Source of the DNA: Diplolepis rosae | Taxonomy: Eukaryota > Arthropoda > Insecta > Hymenoptera > Diplolepididae | Length of the DNA: 64,000 nucleotides | Direction: 5' to 3' | NCBI GenBank assembly: GCA_030998225.1 | Contig: JAPYXD010000711.1 | Location: forward strand, 1,488,001 to 1,552,000 | Shown here: positions 13,301-25,600 of the stretch, piece after piece | Layout: every line of letters starts with the position of its first letter | Position numbering within the stretch: the first letter of the stretch is position 1 | Notes under the pieces: generated by a model | The model's database searches: none | The model's input: only the letters and a program-made list of their open reading frames with translations | What the model was told of the DNA's origin: nothing | Translations under genes and position numbers: made by a program

Positions 13301-16300
13301 CCCTTATAAATTAATTTCTCATGAAAATACAAACATACGTAAACTTTATTTTATTATCGCGAGGCATATATATTTTTTTAGAATGTCCAGCTTCAAATTA
13401 ACCTACTTGGTAATTTTCTTGTATAATCGTAAATTTTTTGCCGTAGTTTACCCCCATAAAATGTTTCGACTAATTAAGCAATTTATATTTTCTAATCCCC
13501 TGTGTGATTGGATTTTTTCGACTTGGTTTTGTAGGTGAAATTAACTACATTTATTATAAATAAAATAACATGCACTGAAGGGTGGTTACGCCTTATAAAT
13601 GAATTTCTAATGAAAATGCAAATATACGTAAACGTTATTTTATTATCGCGTGGCATATATATTTTTTTCAGAATTTTCAGCTTCAATTTAACCTACTTGG
13701 TAATTTTCTTGTATAATCGTAAATTTTTTGCCGTAGTTTACCCCCATAAAATGTTTCGACTAATTAAGCAATTTATATTTTCTAATCCCATGTGTGATTG
13801 GATTTTTTCGGCTTGGTTTTGTAGGTGAAAATTAACTACATTTATTATAAATAAAATAACATGCACTGAAGTGTGGTTACCCCTTATAAATGGATTTCTC
13901 ATGAAAATGCAAATATACGTAAACGTTATATTATTATCCCGTAGCATATATATTTTTTCAGAATTTCCAGCTTCAACTTCACCCACTTGGTTATATTCTT
14001 GTATAATTGTAGCTTCTTTGGGGGTACTTTACCCCCATAAAATGTTTTGACTAAATTAAGCAATTTATATTTTTAAACCCTCGATTTGAAAGAATTTTTT
14101 CTGCTTGGTGTTGTAAGTCAAATTTACTTTATTTTTTAGAAATAAAATAACATGCACTGAAGGGTGGTTACCCCTTCTAACTGAATTTCTAATGAAAATG
14201 CAAATATACGTAAACGTTATTTTATTATCGCGTGGCATATATATTTTTTTCAGAATTTTCAGCTTCAATTTAACCTACTTGGTAATTTTCTTGTATAATC
14301 GTAAATTTTTTGCCGTAGTTTACCCCCATAAAATGTTTCGACTAATTAAGCAATTTATATTTTATAATCCCATGTGTGATTGGATTTTTTCGGCTTGGTT
14401 TTGTAGGTGAAATTAACTACATTTATTATAAATAAAATAACATGCACTGAAGTGTGGTTACCCCTTATAAATGGATTTCTCATGAAAATGCAAATATACG
14501 TAAACGTTATATTATTATCCCGTAGCATATATATTTTTTCAGAATTTCCAGCTTCAACTTCACCCACTTGGTTATATTCTTGTATAATTGTAGCTTCTTT
14601 GGGGGTACTTTACCCCCATAAAATGTTTTGACTAAATTAAGCAATTTATATTTTTAAACCCTCGATTTGAAAGAATTTTTTCTGCTTGGTGTTGTAAGTC
14701 AAATTTACTTTATTTTTTAGAAATAAAATAACATGCACTGAAGGGTGGTTACCCCTTCTAACTGAATTTCTAATGAAAATGCAAATATACGTAAACTTTA
14801 TTTTATTATCGCGTAGCATATATATTTTTTTAGAATTTCCAGCTTCATTTTAACCTACTTGGTAATTTTCTTGTATATTCGTAAATTTTTTGGTGTAGTT
14901 TACCCCCATAAAATGTTTTGACTAAATTAAGCAATTTATATTTTTAAACCCTCGATTTGAAAGAATTTTTTCTGCTTGGTGTTGTAAGTCAAATTTACTT
15001 TATTTTTTAGAAATAAAATAACATGCACTGAAGGGTGGTTACCCCTTCTAACTGAATTTCTAATGAAAATGCAAATATACGTAAACGTTATTTTATTATC
15101 GCGTGGCATATATATTTTTTTCAGAATTTTCAGCTTCAATTTAACCTACTTGGTAATTTTCTTGTATATTCGTAAATTTTTTGGTGTAGTTTACCCCCAT
15201 AAAATGTTTCGACTAAATTAAGCAATTTATATTTTCAACACTCGATTTGAAAGAATTTTTTCTGCTTGGTTTTGTAAGTCAAATTTACTTTAATTTGTAG
15301 AAATTTACTTTATTTTGTAGAAATTTACATTATTTTGTAGAAATATAACAGGATACACTTAAGGGTGGTTACCCCTTATAAATGAATTTCTCATGAAAAT
15401 GCAAATATACGTAAACGTTATTTTATTATCGCGTGGCATATATATTTTATTCAGAATTTTCAGCTTCAATTTAACCTACTTGGTAATTTTATTGTATATT
15501 CGTAAATTTTTTGGTGTAGTTTACCCCCATAAAATGTTTTGACTAAATTAAGCAATTTATATTTTTAAACCCTCGATTTGAAAGAATTTTTTCTGCTTGG
15601 TGTTGTAAGTCAAATTTACTTTATTTTTTAGAAATAAAATAACATGCACTGAAGGGTGGTTACCCCTTCTAACTGAATTTCTAATGAAAATGCAAATATA
15701 CGTAAACGTTATTTTATTATCGCGTGGCATATATATTTTTTTCAGAATTTTCAGCTTCAATTTAACCTACTTGGTAATTTTCTTGTATATTCGTAAATTT
15801 TTTGGTGTAGTTTACCCCCATAAAATGTTTCGACTAAATTAAGCAATTTATATTTTCAACACTCGATTTGAAAGAATTTTTTCTGCTTGGTTTTGTAAGT
15901 CAAATTTACTTTAATTTGTAGAAATTTACTTTATTTTGTAGAAATTTACATTATTTTGTAGAAATATAACAGGATACACTTAAGGGTGGTTACCCCTTAT
16001 AAATGAATTTCTCATGAAAATGCAAATATACGTAAACGTTATTTTATTGTCGCCTGTCATATATGTTTTTGAATTGCCAACTTCAACTTCAAGAATTTTC
16101 AGCTTCAATTTAACCTACTTGGTAATTTTCTTGTATAATCGTAAATTTTTTGCGGTAGTTTACCACCATTAAATTTTTCGACTAATTAAGCAATTTATAT
16201 TTTCTAATCCCCTGTGTGATTGGATTTTTTCGACTTGGTTTTGTAGCTGAAATTAACTACATTTATTATAAATAAAATAATATTCACTGAAGGGTGGTTA

Positions 16301-17138
16301 CGCCTTATAAATGAATTTCTAATGAAAATGCAAATATACGTAAACGTTATTTTATTATCGCGTGGCATATATATTTTTTTCAGAATTTTCAGCTTCAATT
16401 TAACCTACTTGGTAATTTTCTTGTATAATGGTAAATTTTTTGCTGTAGTTTACCCCCATTAAATGTTTCGACTAATTAAGCAATTTATATTTTGTAATCC
16501 CCTGTGTGATTGGATTTTTTCGACTTGGTTTTGTAGGTGAAATTAACTACATTTATTATAAATAAAATAACATGCACTGAAGGGTGGTTACGCCTTATAA
16601 ATGAATTTCTAATGAAAATGCAAATATACGTAAACGTTATTTTATTATCGCGTGGCATATATATTTTTTTCAGAATTTTCAGCTTCAATTTATCCTACTT
16701 GGTAATTTTCTTGTATATTCGTAAATTTTTTGTGTAGTTTACCCCCATAAAATGTTTTGACTAAATTAAGCAATTTATATTTTTAAACCTTCGATTTGAA
16801 AGAATTTTTGCTGCTTGGTGTTGTAAGTCAAATTTACTTTATTTTTTAGAAATAAAATAACATGCACGGAAGGGTGGTTACCCCTTCTAACTGAATTTCT
16901 AATGAAAATGCAAATATACGTAAACGTTATTTCATTATCGCGTGGCATATATATTTTTTTCAGAATTTTCAGCTTCAATTTAACCTACTTGGTAATTTTC
17001 TTGTATATTCGTAAATTTTTTGGTGTAGTTTACCCCCATAAAATGTTTTGACTAAATTAAGCAATTTATATTTTCAACACTCGATTTGAAAGAATTTTTT
17101 CTGCTTCGTTTTATAAGTCAAATTTACTTTAATTTGTA

Positions 17139-17149
17139 GAAATTTACTT
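17139..17149 (+). repeat. LINE target-site duplication, 3'-side copy
   Basis: GAAATTTACTT here is repeated at 22600-22610 on the other side of the element. The exact end is uncertain by a base or so because it merges into the poly(T). Joining the two flanks rebuilds an ordinary class D satellite monomer, so the element inserted into an existing array without rearranging it. Confidence 0.9.
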
Positions 17150-17167
17150 TTTTTTTTTTTTTTTTTT
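17148..17167 (-). repeat. Poly(A) tail of the LINE
   Basis: Twenty consecutive T on the plus strand are the poly(A) 3' end of the minus-strand retrotransposon. They are followed by a short 3' untranslated region (17168-17296). A homopolymer tail rather than TAA repeats separates this element from the Drosophila I factor type of 3' end. Confidence 0.92.
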
Positions 17168-17296
17168 AATGATGGTTTAAAGTCGCATCAACAGCAAAGG
17201 TTATTAGCGACTACTAAAATATACATGAACAGGCTGGTTTTTCGTATCAAAAAGGTATCACTAAATTACATTGTGGGCTCAAGGCTGCTTCAGGCA
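17168..17296 (-). other. LINE 3' untranslated region
   Basis: 129 bases separate the ORF2 stop codon (17297-17299) from the poly(A) tail. No AATAAA motif stands out next to the tail. No open frame or repeat is visible here. Confidence 0.8.
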
Positions 17297-20200
17297 CTAA
17301 ATACTATGTCTGATTCCAATATTATCTAAGAACTTAAGCACTTTATCGAAGGTAACTGGATCGTTGAGCATTCTCCTGTAGTTTGTTCCGATTTTATGAT
17401 GATTCCTTCTCGTTAAGTATTTTGGGCAATCCATCAAAATGTGTTTGATGGAGAGGGTCACTTCACAGGTGTCGCAGTTTTCTGGATCCACTTTATTTAT
17501 CAAGTGAGAATGAGTTAAGTGTGTATGGCCAATTCTCAACCGAGTGAGTACGACCTGGTCTTTTCTGTTTTCGAGGAGGATCTGGGTTTTCTCGAAAATA
17601 TCTTTCCTCACTTGATGTAATTTGGTGATTTCGTCAGTCTTCCACTTTTCGTTCCATAGATTTTTAACAGAGATCGTGATCAAATTTTTAAGATCTTTGT
17701 AATACACTGGTATAGGGGCCTCAGGAACTGGAAGTGAACATGCAGACTTTGCCAGCAAGTCAGCCCTATCATTGCCCTCAATGCCCATATGCGAAGGAAC
17801 CCAGACAATTGTGATCTTTTTTCCTCGTTCTCTCAGGCTGAAAAGTGTCTCCTGTATTTCTTGAGTGATGTGGTCGAACTTGTTCACACTTGTAACAGCC
17901 TCAATAGCAGACAACGAATCGGACATGATGACGAAGAGAAGGTCGCTGCTTCTTTCTATGAATTTCAAGGCTTGTAGAATCGCGAATGTTTCACATCTAA
18001 ATACACAGTAGTATTCTGGTAAATTGAATTGTAACTCTTCATTAGGAGTGATAACTGAACAACCACACCCTGTCTTTGATTTTGATCCATCAGTGTAGAT
18101 ATGGGTGTAATTTGGGAAAGAAGCAAGTATAGCATTCAAAACGTTTTTGTAACTGTTGGAGCTCGTTTGGTTTTTGGGCAATTTGCACATCTCAATAATG
18201 ATAGTTGGAGCTGAGAAATCCCAGAAAGGGAAGTCATGAAATCTCCTTTTGGCGATCAATGGAAGTTCAAGGTTAATTTCTTGCAAGTAAGATTTTACTC
18301 GGATATATAGGGGGAGTATGGCTCTGGGGTGGTCCATATATAAGTCCTGAAACTTTCCAAGAAAGATATTTGCATAAGCAGTGTTTTAATGGGTAGAGGC
18401 TATTGAACTAGCATAGATCAGGGTGAGTTGTTTCCTTCTAAAATCAAGTGGAGTATCACCAGCTTCAGGCAGTATGCTACTAATAGGACTAGAGAAAAAC
18501 GCACCCATGGAAATTCTAAGTCCGGCGTTGTGTATGGTAGAAATCATATCCAGAGTAGTTTGTTTGGCAGAATTGTAAAAGATGGAACCGTAATCGAGTT
18601 TCGCCCTTACAGTGGCTTTATAAGTGTTAGTCAACAGCTTCTGGTCAGCTCCCCAGTTCCTCTTTGAAAGCGTTCTTATAATGTTCAGCCTTTTATTGCA
18701 ATCCGTTCTCAGATATTTCAGATGCGGGATCCAGGTGAGTTTTGTATCAAAAATGAGGCCCAGAATTTTCGTCTCTTTCACTACTTCTAATTCGTGATTG
18801 TTCAGGTAGAGGGCTGGTTCTTGGTTTCCGGTTTTACTTTTAGAGAAGAGGATACAAACAGATTTTGAATTTGAGAATTTAAAACCAGTTTTTTGGGCCC
18901 ACTTTAGTAGATTGTCAAGACAGTCCTGAAGTATTTCTTGGGTAGTAAGCAGATCTTTCCCACTGCAGTAGACTGTAAGGTCGTCTGCGAAAATACTTTT
19001 CTTGATCGGCCGAGGGATGCATCTAGTGATATCATTGAAGGTAATTAGAAAAAGTGTGACACTTAAAACAGACCCCTGGGGCACTCCATTTATAAGTTCG
19101 ACCCTTTTAGAGAGAAATCCGTTTACCCTGACCTCAATGAATCTTTTCATTAAGAAATTTCTAACGAAAATGAGCATGGCTCCGTCAATTCCACTGGCCA
19201 CAAGCATCTGAAGGATTCTATATCGCCAGACCATTTCATAACACTTTTCGATGTCCAATGATACTGCCAAGAGGTGTTGGTTATTGATGAAAGCATCACA
19301 TATATTAGTTTCAAGATTAGCTAGGGCGTCGAGGGTAGATCGATGTTCCTGAAAGCGCTTTGATGAACGTTGAAGAAGCCTTCCTTTTCCAGAAACCATC
19401 TGAGCCTCCTATTAATTATCTTCTCCATGAGTTTACACATATTACAGGTTAGTGCGATGGGCCGATAGCTCCCTACTCTCAACTTATCCTTTCCTGGTTT
19501 GGCAATTGGAACAATGTGGGCCTCTCTCCACTTTTTTGGGAAGCACTTTTGAATCCAAATATAGTTAAATACCACCAATAGATAGTTCAGAGCTTTTAGA
19601 GGTAAGTTTTTCAGGAGGATATTCGGTATTCTATCCGGACCGGGGCTAGAATTTTTCGTGGACTCAAGTGCTGATATAAGCTCAGTCAAAAGGAGAGGAG
19701 AGTTAATGATTAGATTCTTATCTTCCTTGAATCTAGGATCAGAAATGGTTTCATTTTCCAGTTTGAAAGCGAGAAAGTGTTCATCGTAATTGGTGTCACT
19801 GGAATTTGATGCATAGTTATCAGCTAGTTCATCAGCAATTTCAGTGGAATCTGTGGTTATTGACCCATTAGCTTTTTGCAATGCTGTAATACGCGTCGTG
19901 GTAGTCCTCCCTCCAATTGCATTCAATTTCCTTCGAATTTCAGAACTGGGAGTATTGAATTTTAGTGATGAGATGAAGTCAGTCCATGATTTTCTAGAAC
20001 TAGATCTAATTTTCCTTCTGGAAAAGGCTCGTAATCTCTTGAATTCAATCATATTTTCAGTGGTATTATGTTTCTTGTAAACATTGAAGGCATGCTTCTT
20101 TTTCCTGATAGCCTCATCGATTTCAGAATTCCACCAAGGGACTTGATGTTTAAAAGGAGGTTTGAGTCGTTTTTGGAATCGAGATGTTTGCAGCCTCAGT

Positions 20201-21024
20201 TATAGTTTCAACTAATTCCGCAACTAGATCATCTATATCAGCTCCGTTTCCAAACGAGGGGATTTTCAATTGTTCAATTTTGGAGTTCATTATCTCACCG
20301 TACAACACCCAGTCAGCTTTTGGAAATTTCCATCTAGAAGTAAAGTTAAACAGAGTAGGCAGGGGGTTTTGTAGTTCCAATTTGATGGGAAAATGATCGC
20401 TATCGTAGAGATCTTCCTTAGCTTCCCAATCTAGTCTATGGGATATACTAGCACTACAGAAGGATAAGTCGATCGAGCTAAAGGAAGCGTTTGATACATT
20501 GAAATGAGTGGGTTGATCGTCATTTAGAAGAATGATGTCGTCATTTTCAAGAAGAAGCTTCTCGATCTTTTTTTCCTCTCGAGTCAGTGCTTTTTTGACC
20601 CCCAGAGTTGGTTATGGCTGTTAAAATCACCGACCAGAATGAAAGGTTTAGGTAGTTGATCAATTAAATTTTTCAAATCTGCTAGATTGAAATCGTGTCG
20701 ATTTGGTATATATACATTACAAATACATATTTCATTAGGGGCGATAAAAGACAGAGCAACGGCTTCCAGATTAGTGTTGAGGTGTATTTTTGTTTGGTGG
20801 ATAGATTTTTTAATATAAATTGCAACACCTCCACTCGCGAAATTTGTGTGTGTACGGTTTTTAAATACAGAATCGTATCCTCCAATTTTTGCACAGAAGG
20901 CATCTTTGAAATTCGTTTCTTGCAGACAGATCAGTGCGGTATTAACCTCTTTGATGAGTAACTGCACATTATCACGACGAGGGAAGAACCCATTAAGATT
21001 CCATTGGATGATATTTAGAACCAT
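17297..21024 (-). pseudogene. LINE ORF2: endonuclease, reverse transcriptase, RNase H (broken)
   Basis: About 1,240 codons, the normal size for this family. Order of domains: AP-like endonuclease (21024 to about 20390) with QWNLNG, QETNF, GDFNSHNQLWG and, after the first break, SSIDLSF and SDHFP; reverse transcriptase (about 19600-18600) with PIAKPGKDKLRVGSYRPIAL, the motif A aspartate in SLDIEKCYEMVW, NGVPQGSVLS, and FADD as the catalytic pair; RNase H (about 18100-17700) with acidic residues in YTDGSK, RCETFAILQAL, IMSDSLS and GNDRADLLAK; then a C-x2-C-x7-H-x4-C motif near 17480-17420. Damage: a frameshift near 20590-20597 beside a six-base homopolymer, one near 20160, one near 19346-19352, and an in-frame TAA at 18388-18386. 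Every catalytic motif is still readable, so the decay is mild. The ATG at 21024 lies inside the ORF1 end and overlaps it by 32 bases in another frame, which suggests coupled translation as in other two-ORF LINEs. Confidence 0.93.
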
Positions 21025-22420
21025 CGTCGAGGTTGGATGTGGGCTCTAATAGTTTTTCTATTTCCTCCGACATTGAGAGAGGCTCCTCATCTGAGCCTGA
21101 ACCTGAAGAGGCTAAACCGCTTATTGATTTGAGCAGGATATTAGTTATTTTTGTGCTCCTTATTTTTGCAGAGCGTTCAGTCAAGTGTGGATAGAGCTCT
21201 TTCATCATACAAAAGAGAGACTGGATGTCATCAGTGTAGTCATTCGCGATAGTGGCAGGATCAGGAGATCCGGTAGCTCTGTCAAAAAAATTTTTATATT
21301 GTGTATAATTTAGTGGATAATTTGCTGTAGGTTCTTCAAGTACTGTTTTAATTGAGGCAAGCAGTTCATCTGTGGTCTTCTCAGTTGTTGGAGTGATATT
21401 TTTTCCACCCTCTTGTGTTTCATTCTTAGGTTTTTTGCTTTTTTGTGTCTTTACAATTTTCCAATCTTCGTTTGTTTTTTTTTTTATGTCGTTGCTTGGT
21501 GTCGTTTGCGATTCCTTTTTTGGAGGCCCATCAGAGACTATAGATGAGCTTGCTTCAGAAAGAGGGCGTTTATTTCCAGAATTTAAACGTTCATTAGGTA
21601 TAGTAGGTAAAGGGGGAAATTGAAGGTGGTCATTATTTTTTGTTCTTTCAATTTGGTCCTGAGATTGGGAGATTAGAATAGGTGGTGTTGACATTTGGTT
21701 CAGATTTGTGTAATTTAGATTACCAGAAGACTCTTTACTGTCGGTCTTGCAATTCTTTGCAATGTGCCCTGCTAGTTTGCAAAGAAAGCAGACCAGAGTA
21801 TTAGTTGTTAAATAAATCCAATAAGCGGTGTCCTCAAAATTAATTTGCAAGGACTCCGGGATTTTGGAAACACTATCTGGATGAACGTAAACCTGCCTAC
21901 GGAAGCTGAGTACATGAGCAAACCCAGGTTCTGACATTCCAGCTCTTAGAAAGGTTACTTCAGAAGCCGTTTGAACACCAATCCTTTCAAGCTCAGATTT
22001 AATGAATGAGTGTGGGATCACTGGACACACATTAGATAATATCAGCTTCTTGTAATTAGTAATTAGAGGTCGGAGCTCCAACGAGTGCCCCCGAATGTTG
22101 ACACTCGAGTGTTTATCTGTGAGGTCGTCAGCTACCTGTTTACTCGCAAGAAACATACACACACGTCCATTGGAAATTTTAGAAGCAAATCTGATATTAG
22201 AGGGGCCAATAATTCTACCTATTTCAACCAGATATTCCGATATAGGAATTTGGGGAAGGGATTCTATGACAATTGCTTGGTCTTTTTTGGGGAATGAGTC
22301 TCGTTCTGCTGCGGCTGCATAGCTGCTCCTGTTGTCTGTTGAGTTTCCTAGATTTCCATTTATAGGGATGTTTCGACTTTGGGTATTTTCAGAAGGTTGG
22401 CTTACCGTTTGGTTATCCAT
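20993..22420 (-). CDS. LINE ORF1 (nucleic-acid-binding gag-like protein), intact
   Basis: 475 codons open from ATG at 22420 to TAA. The protein of this position in I/Jockey-group LINEs binds the element RNA and forms particles. Residues about 1-45 are polar (N, S, Q rich). Residues about 48-120 and 123-205 each look like an RNA-recognition-type fold by their pattern of hydrophobic strands. A single CCHC zinc knuckle follows at residues 211-224 (C211, C214, H219, C224). The remaining half is low in complexity, with lysine-rich stretches at about 300-345 and an acidic, serine-rich end. One knuckle rather than the two or three seen in several relatives is notable. It is the only long frame in the element without a break. 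The assignment as ORF1 is firm; the fold reading is by eye. Confidence 0.88.
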   Translation of the reverse strand: MDNQTVSQPSENTQSRNIPINGNLGNSTDNRSSYAAAAERDSFPKKDQAIVIESLPQIPISEYLVEIGRIIGPSNIRFASKISNGRVCMFLASKQVADDLTDKHSSVNIRGHSLELRPLITNYKKLILSNVCPVIPHSFIKSELERIGVQTASEVTFLRAGMSEPGFAHVLSFRRQVYVHPDSVSKIPESLQINFEDTAYWIYLTTNTLVCFLCKLAGHIAKNCKTDSKESSGNLNYTNLNQMSTPPILISQSQDQIERTKNNDHLQFPPLPTIPNERLNSGNKRPLSEASSSIVSDGPPKKESQTTPSNDIKKKTNEDWKIVKTQKSKKPKNETQEGGKNITPTTEKTTDELLASIKTVLEEPTANYPLNYTQYKNFFDRATGSPDPATIANDYTDDIQSLFCMMKELYPHLTERSAKIRSTKITNILLKSISGLASSGSGSDEEPLSMSEEIEKLLEPTSNLDDGSKYHPMES

Positions 22421-22598
22421 AATTTGAAGGGTGCATTAAAAATGCACACTTCCACACTGAGGAATCTCCTCCCACACGGATAGCACGGTTTCAAATTTCA
22501 CCAGAGTAAATAGAGAGAGAGTGGTACACGCAGTCAATATATAAATATGGAGCGCACACACAAACACGTCCGATCACAACAGGTGATTCCGCACGAAT
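22421..22598 (-). other. LINE 5' untranslated region
   Basis: 178 bases from the inferred transcription start to the ORF1 ATG. It contains a short GA run (22512-22521 on the plus strand) and CA-rich sequence, with no open frame of interest. A full 5' UTR shows that the copy was reverse-transcribed to completion. Confidence 0.8.
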
Positions 22599-22599
22599 G
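22565..22599 (-). promoter_or_regulatory. LINE internal promoter: initiator plus DPE
   Basis: Read on the minus strand, the element starts CATTCGTGCGG. With the A at 22598 taken as +1, the motif GGACGTG (plus-strand CACGTCC, 22565-22571) occupies +28 to +34. This is the position and consensus of the downstream promoter element used by TATA-less insect LINEs such as jockey, Doc and I. There is no upstream TATA because the upstream DNA is satellite, as expected for an internal promoter. The match of both motif and spacing also supports 22598/22599 as the true 5' end. Confidence 0.82.
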
Positions 22600-22610
22600 G
22601 AAATTTACTT
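22600..22610 (+). repeat. LINE target-site duplication, 5'-side copy
   Basis: GAAATTTACTT matches 17139-17149. It is followed by TATTTTGTAG, which resumes the 20-bp sub-repeat of a class D satellite monomer. Confidence 0.9.
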
Positions 22611-25600
22611 TATTTTGTAGAAATTTACATTATTTTGTAGAAATATAACAGCATGCACTGAAGTGTGGTTACTCCGTATAAAAGAATTTCCCATGAAAAT
22701 GCAAATAATCGTAAACTTTATTTCATTATCGCGTGGCATATATATTTTTTCAGAATTTCCAGCTTCAACTTAAACTACTTGGTAATTTTTTTGTATAATC
22801 GTAAATTTTTTGGTGTAGTTTACCCCCATAAAATGTTTTGACTAAATTAAGCAATTTATATTTTTCAACCCTCGGTTTGAAAGAATTTTTTCTGCTTGGT
22901 TTTGTAGGTGAAATTTACTTTATTTTTTAGAAATAAGATAACATGCACTGAAGGGTGGTTACCCCTTCTAACTGAATTTCTAATGAAAATGCAAATATAC
23001 GTAAACGTTATTTTATTATGGCGTCGCATATATATTTTTTTCAGAATTTTCAGCTTCAATTTAACCTACTTGGTAATTTTCTTGTATATTCGTAAATTTT
23101 TTGGTGTAGTTTACCCCCATAAAATGTTTTGACTAAATTAAGCAATTTATATTTTCAACACTCGATTTGAAAGAATTTTTTCTGCTTGGTTTTGTAAGTC
23201 AAATTTACTTTAATTTGTAGAAATTTACTTTATTTTGTAGAAATTTACATTATTTTGTAGAAATATAACAGGATACACTTAAGGGTGGTTACCCCTTATA
23301 AATGAATTTCTCATGAAAATGCAAATATACGTAAACGTTATTTTATTGTCGCCTGGCATATATGTTTTTGAATTGCCAACTTCAACTTCAAGAATTTTCA
23401 GCTTCAATTTAACCTACTTGGTAATTTTCTTGTATAATCGTAAATTTTTTGCGGTAGTTTACCACCATTAAATTTTTCGACTAATTAAGCAATTTATATT
23501 TTCTAATCCCCTGTGTGATTGGATTTTTTCGACTTGGTTTTGTAGGTGAAATTAACTACATTTATTATAAATAAAATAACATGCACTGAAGGGTGGTTAC
23601 GCCTTATAAATGAATTTCTAATGAAAATGCAAATATACGTAAACGTTATTTTATTATCGCGTGGCATATATATTTTATTCAGAATTTTCAGCTTCAATTT
23701 AACCTACTTGGTAATTTTCTTGTATATTCGTAAATTTTTCGTGTAGTTTACCCCCATAAAATCTTTTGACTAAATTAAGCAATTTATATTTTTCAACCCT
23801 CGATTTGAAAGAATTTTTTCTGCTTCGTTTTGTACGCGAAATTAACATTATTTTGTCGAAATATAATAACATGCACTTAAAGGTGGATGCCCCTTATAAA
23901 TTAATTTCTCATGAAAATACAAACATACGTAAACTTTATTTTATTATCGCGAGGCATATATATTTTTTTAGAATGTCCAGCTTCAAATTAACCTACTTGG
24001 TAATTTTCTTGTATAATCGTAAATTTTTTGCCGTAGTTTACCCCCATAAAATTTTTCGACTAATTAAGCAATTTATATTTTATAATCCCATGTGTGATTG
24101 GATTTTTTCGGCTTGGTTTTGTAGGTGAAATTAACTACATTTATTATAAATAAAATAACATGCACTGAAGTGTGGTTACCCCTTATAAATGGATTTCTCA
24201 TGAAAATGCAAATATACGTAAACGTTATATTATTATCCCGTAGCATATATATTTTTTCAGAATTTCCAGCTTCAACTTCACCCACTTGGTTATATTCTTG
24301 TATAATTGTAGCTTCTTTGGGGGTACTTTACCCCCATAAAATGTTTTGACTAAATTAAGCAATTTATATTTTTCAACCCTAGATTTGAAAGAATTTTTTC
24401 TGCTTGGTGTTGTAAGTCAAATTTACTTTATTTTTTAGAAATAAAATAACATGCACTGAAGGGTGGTTACCCCTTCTAACTGAATTTCTAATGAAAATGC
24501 AAATATACGTAAACGTTATTTTATTATCGCGTGGCATATATATTTTTTTCAGAATTTTCAGCTTCAATTTAACCTACTTGGTAATTTTCTTGTATAATGG
24601 TAAATTTTTTGCTGTAGTTTACCCCCATTAAATGTTTCGACTAATTAAGCAATTTATATTTTGTAATCCCCTGTGTGATTGGATTTTTTCGACTTGGTTT
24701 TGTAGGTGAAATTAACTACATTTATTATAAATAAAATAACATGCACTGAAGGGTGGTTACGCCTTATAAATGAATTTCTAATGAAAATGCAAATATACGT
24801 AAACGTTATTTTATTATCGCGTGGCATAAATATTTTTTTCAGAATTTTCAGCTTCAATTTAACCTACTTGGTAATTTTCTTGTATATTCGTAAATTTTTT
24901 GGTGTAGTTTACCCCCATAAAATGTTTTGACTAAATTAAGCAATTTATATTTTTAAACCCTCGATTTGAAAGAATTTTTTCTGCTTGGTGTTGTAAGTCA
25001 AATTTACTTTATTTTTTAGAAATAAAATAACATGCACTGAAGGGTGGTTACCCCTTCTAACTGAATTTCTAATGAAAATGCAAATATACGTAAACGTTAT
25101 TTTATTATCGCGTGGCATATATATTTTTTTCAGAATTTTCAGCTTCAATTTAACCTACTTGGTAATTTTCTTGTATATTCGTAAATTTTTTGGTGTAGTT
25201 TACCCCCATAAAATGTTTCGACTAAATTAAGCAATTTATATTTTCAACACTCGATTTGAAAGAATTTTTTCTGCTTGGTTTTGTAAGTCAAATTTACTTT
25301 AATTTGTAGAAATTTACTTTATTTTGTAGAAATTTACATTATTTTGTAGAAATATAACAGGATACACTTAAGGGTGGTTACCCCTTATAAATGAATTTCT
25401 CATGAAAATGCAAATATACGTAAACGTTATTTTATTATCGCGAGGCATATATATTTTTTCAGAATTTCCAGCTTCAATTTAACCTACTTGGTAATTTTCT
25501 TGTATATTCGTAAATTTTTTGGTGTAGTTTACCCCCATAAAATGTTTTGACTAAATTAAGCAATTTATATTTTTAAACCCTCGATTTGAAAGAATTTTTT

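Larger units (their letters stand above)
437..17138 (+). repeat. Satellite array, left block (~290-bp monomers)
   Basis: Head-to-tail tandem repeats, all in one orientation. Anchor motifs such as ATGAAAATGCAAATATACG, CCCCCATAAAATG and GACTAAATTAAGCAATTTAT recur about every 290 bp (spacings of 282, 290 and 299 are common). Monomer classes differ mainly in the last third. Class A has TGTTGTAAGTC and TTTTTTAGAAATAAAA (e.g. 9400-9445). Class B has TGTGTGATTGG and TAACTACATTTATTATAAA (e.g. 9091-9150). Class C has TGTACGCGAAATTAAC (e.g. 8829-8845). Class D carries a 20-bp sub-repeat (e.g. 10289-10348). Class E is a short form with GTCGCCTGGCATATATG and GAATTGCCAACTTC (e.g. 10436-10480). Units at 437-6000 are more diverged than those at 9-17 kb. 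Non-coding; open frames here are incidental. Confidence 0.97.
17150..22599 (-). mobile_element. Full-length I/Jockey-group non-LTR retrotransposon (LINE), inactivated
   Basis: A 5.45-kb element with all LINE parts in order on the minus strand: 5' end with internal promoter (22565-22599), short 5' UTR, ORF1 with a CCHC knuckle, ORF2 with AP-endonuclease, reverse transcriptase and RNase H, a C-terminal CCHC-like motif, a 3' UTR and poly(A). It is flanked by an 11-bp target-site duplication inside the satellite. An RNase H domain together with an AP-type endonuclease points to the I group in the broad sense (I, Nimb, Outcast, R1/LOA relatives) or Jockey-related lineages; I cannot place the clade without alignment. 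ORF1 is open, but ORF2 carries three frameshifts and one stop, so this copy cannot move by itself. A sequencing-error origin for some breaks is possible. Confidence 0.95.

Noticed and set aside
18428..22322. Plus-strand frames inside the LINE (e.g. 18428-18667, 21372-21623, 22085-22297)
   Set aside because: Antisense shadows of ORF1 and ORF2.
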